A stretch of DNA of 64,000 bases from Casimicrobium huifangae (GTDB taxonomy: Bacteria; Pseudomonadota; Gammaproteobacteria; Burkholderiales; Casimicrobiaceae), in contig NZ_CP041352.1 of assembly GCF_009746125.1 (NCBI RefSeq), forward strand, positions 4,138,436-4,202,435. Direction: 5' to 3'. Below the pieces are notes generated by a model. The model did not search any database. It was not told the DNA's origin and was given only the letters and a program-made list of their open reading frames with translations. Shown here in pieces: positions 63,350-64,000 of the stretch (its first letter is position 1; each line of letters opens with the position of its first letter). A program made the position numbers and the translations under genes.

Positions 63350-64000
63350 TTACGCGCGCGTGAACTGCACGCTGGTGCTGCGTGCCTGCGGCGCGTAGCA
63401 ACTGCCCAGCTCGCCGGTGTTCGGCGTCATGCCGGCCAGCGCCGTGAGCATGTAGTTGTAGCCGGCGTGGCTGTGATAGCACCCGGCCGCTTTGACCGGA
63501 TCCCAGCCGTGATAGATCGGGTATTGCCACGAGTCCAGCTCCGGCTGCGGCAGGGCAGTGTTCACATGCACGTAGCCCAGGTCTTCCGGCGGCAGTGTGG
63601 GCACGTAATCGCGGATGTTGTAGATGCGGAAGTTGTTGATCACCTTCGCGTTGAAGGCGTTCACGAAGCTCTGGTCGCCAACGCGCGGCGAGGCGATGCT
63701 GTAAATCTGCAGGTTCGCAGCGGCCGGTGGCGTGGGCAGCAAGGCAATGTCTGCCGCAGTGTAGGTGGTCAACGCACCGCCCAGACTGTGGCCGGTGAGC
63801 ATGATCGGCTTCGAGGTATCGAGCGTGGCGAGGAATTTGCTGAACGGCACCCGCGCCGGTTGCGTGGGTGTCGTCATGCTCAGTGAGCCATACATGTCGT
63901 ACATGCCCGCCTCAACGTTACCGCCGAGCGGATGCGGGGTCATGAACGCGTCACCATCGTAGAACCATTCGAGGTCTTCGGTGCCGAGGTAGACGATGGC
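63350..64000 (-). CDS. Class-3 lipase family protein, N-terminus outside the window
   Basis: A partial frame of 216 residues, open to the window edge. The nucleophile elbow is MLTGHSLGGALTTYTA; ASPRVGDQSFVNAF and a later His near the HGWDP segment complete the lipase-3 pattern. Such enzymes act on triglycerides. The start and signal sequence are not visible. It converges on the DJ-1 gene. Confidence 0.85.
   Translation of the reverse strand, partial: AIVYLGTEDLEWFYDGDAFMTPHPLGGNVEAGMYDMYGSLSMTTPTQPARVPFSKFLATLDTSKPIMLTGHSLGGALTTYTAADIALLPTPPAAANLQIYSIASPRVGDQSFVNAFNAKVINNFRIYNIRDYVPTLPPEDLGYVHVNTALPQPELDSWQYPIYHGWDPVKAAGCYHSHAGYNYMLTALAGMTPNTGELGSCYAPQARSTSVQFTRA

Overview
The window is high-GC DNA, densely coded on both strands, from a betaproteobacterial chromosome, probably Burkholderiales or a close relative. 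The evidence is the nadK/hrcA divergent pair with recN behind nadK, hemH near grpE-dnaK, a tandem glycine riboswitch ahead of gcvT, a Bug/TctC-type receptor at the left edge, DUF3455 and DUF465 proteins, and many GTAG-headed palindromic repeats. Genus cannot be fixed from sequence alone. No rRNA, tRNA, CRISPR array or prophage is visible.

Layout. 0-5 kb: end of a Bug-type receptor gene, a PBP7-type endopeptidase, then recN with a coupled small membrane protein, nadK and hrcA. 5-12.5 kb: a frameshifted secreted protein, hemH coupled to a patatin-like lipoprotein, an alpha/beta hydrolase, an amidase and an S9 peptidase. 12.5-15.8 kb: the heat-shock locus grpE-dnaK with a sigma-32-like promoter and a strong terminator. 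An S23/four-helix-bundle gene bracketed by long inverted repeats is wedged between grpE and dnaK. 15.8-25 kb: a FxLYD-like protein, a REP-associated transposase with flanking REPs, an NTF2-like protein, a LivK-like receptor, a CbiM-like membrane protein, a DUF465 protein and a 1565-residue M36 metalloprotease with DUF11 repeats. 25-32.5 kb: lipid and secondary metabolism (SDR, nitronate monooxygenase, two acyl-CoA dehydrogenases, and an operon of rraA, hydrolase, flavin reductase and TPR genes). 32.5-35.1 kb: a segment bracketed by composite inverted repeats and carrying a DEDDh exonuclease fusion and a VOC protein. 35-41.6 kb: AMP nucleosidase, DbpA, a PhnD-like receptor, a DUF3455 protein and an ECF sigma/anti-sigma pair. 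41.7-47.1 kb: the glycine cleavage operon gcvT-gcvH-GNAT-gcvP behind a tandem glycine riboswitch. 47-55 kb: a TRAP receptor, small DUF proteins, a deacetylase/MBOAT/SGNH cassette, a cytidylate-kinase-like protein and an orphan. 55-62.6 kb: the rpmH-rnpA-yidD-yidC-mnmE cluster without dnaA beside it, and an alkylation-repair operon (Ada/AlkA fusion, ogt, eamA). The window closes with a DJ-1/PfpI protein and a truncated class-3 lipase.

The most unusual material is non-coding. Four intergenic copies of an approximately 120-bp, nearly full-length palindrome (about 12.4, 25.9, 39.3 and 49.4 kb) share TIR-like ends and a GTCGAC-like centre and show paired base changes. I do not recognise this family. 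Further palindromic repeat families (REP/RAYT type, GTAGGG type, GTTCGTGG type and others) fill many gaps, including every gap of the gcv operon. Four solute-binding proteins are encoded with no adjacent transporter membrane subunits.
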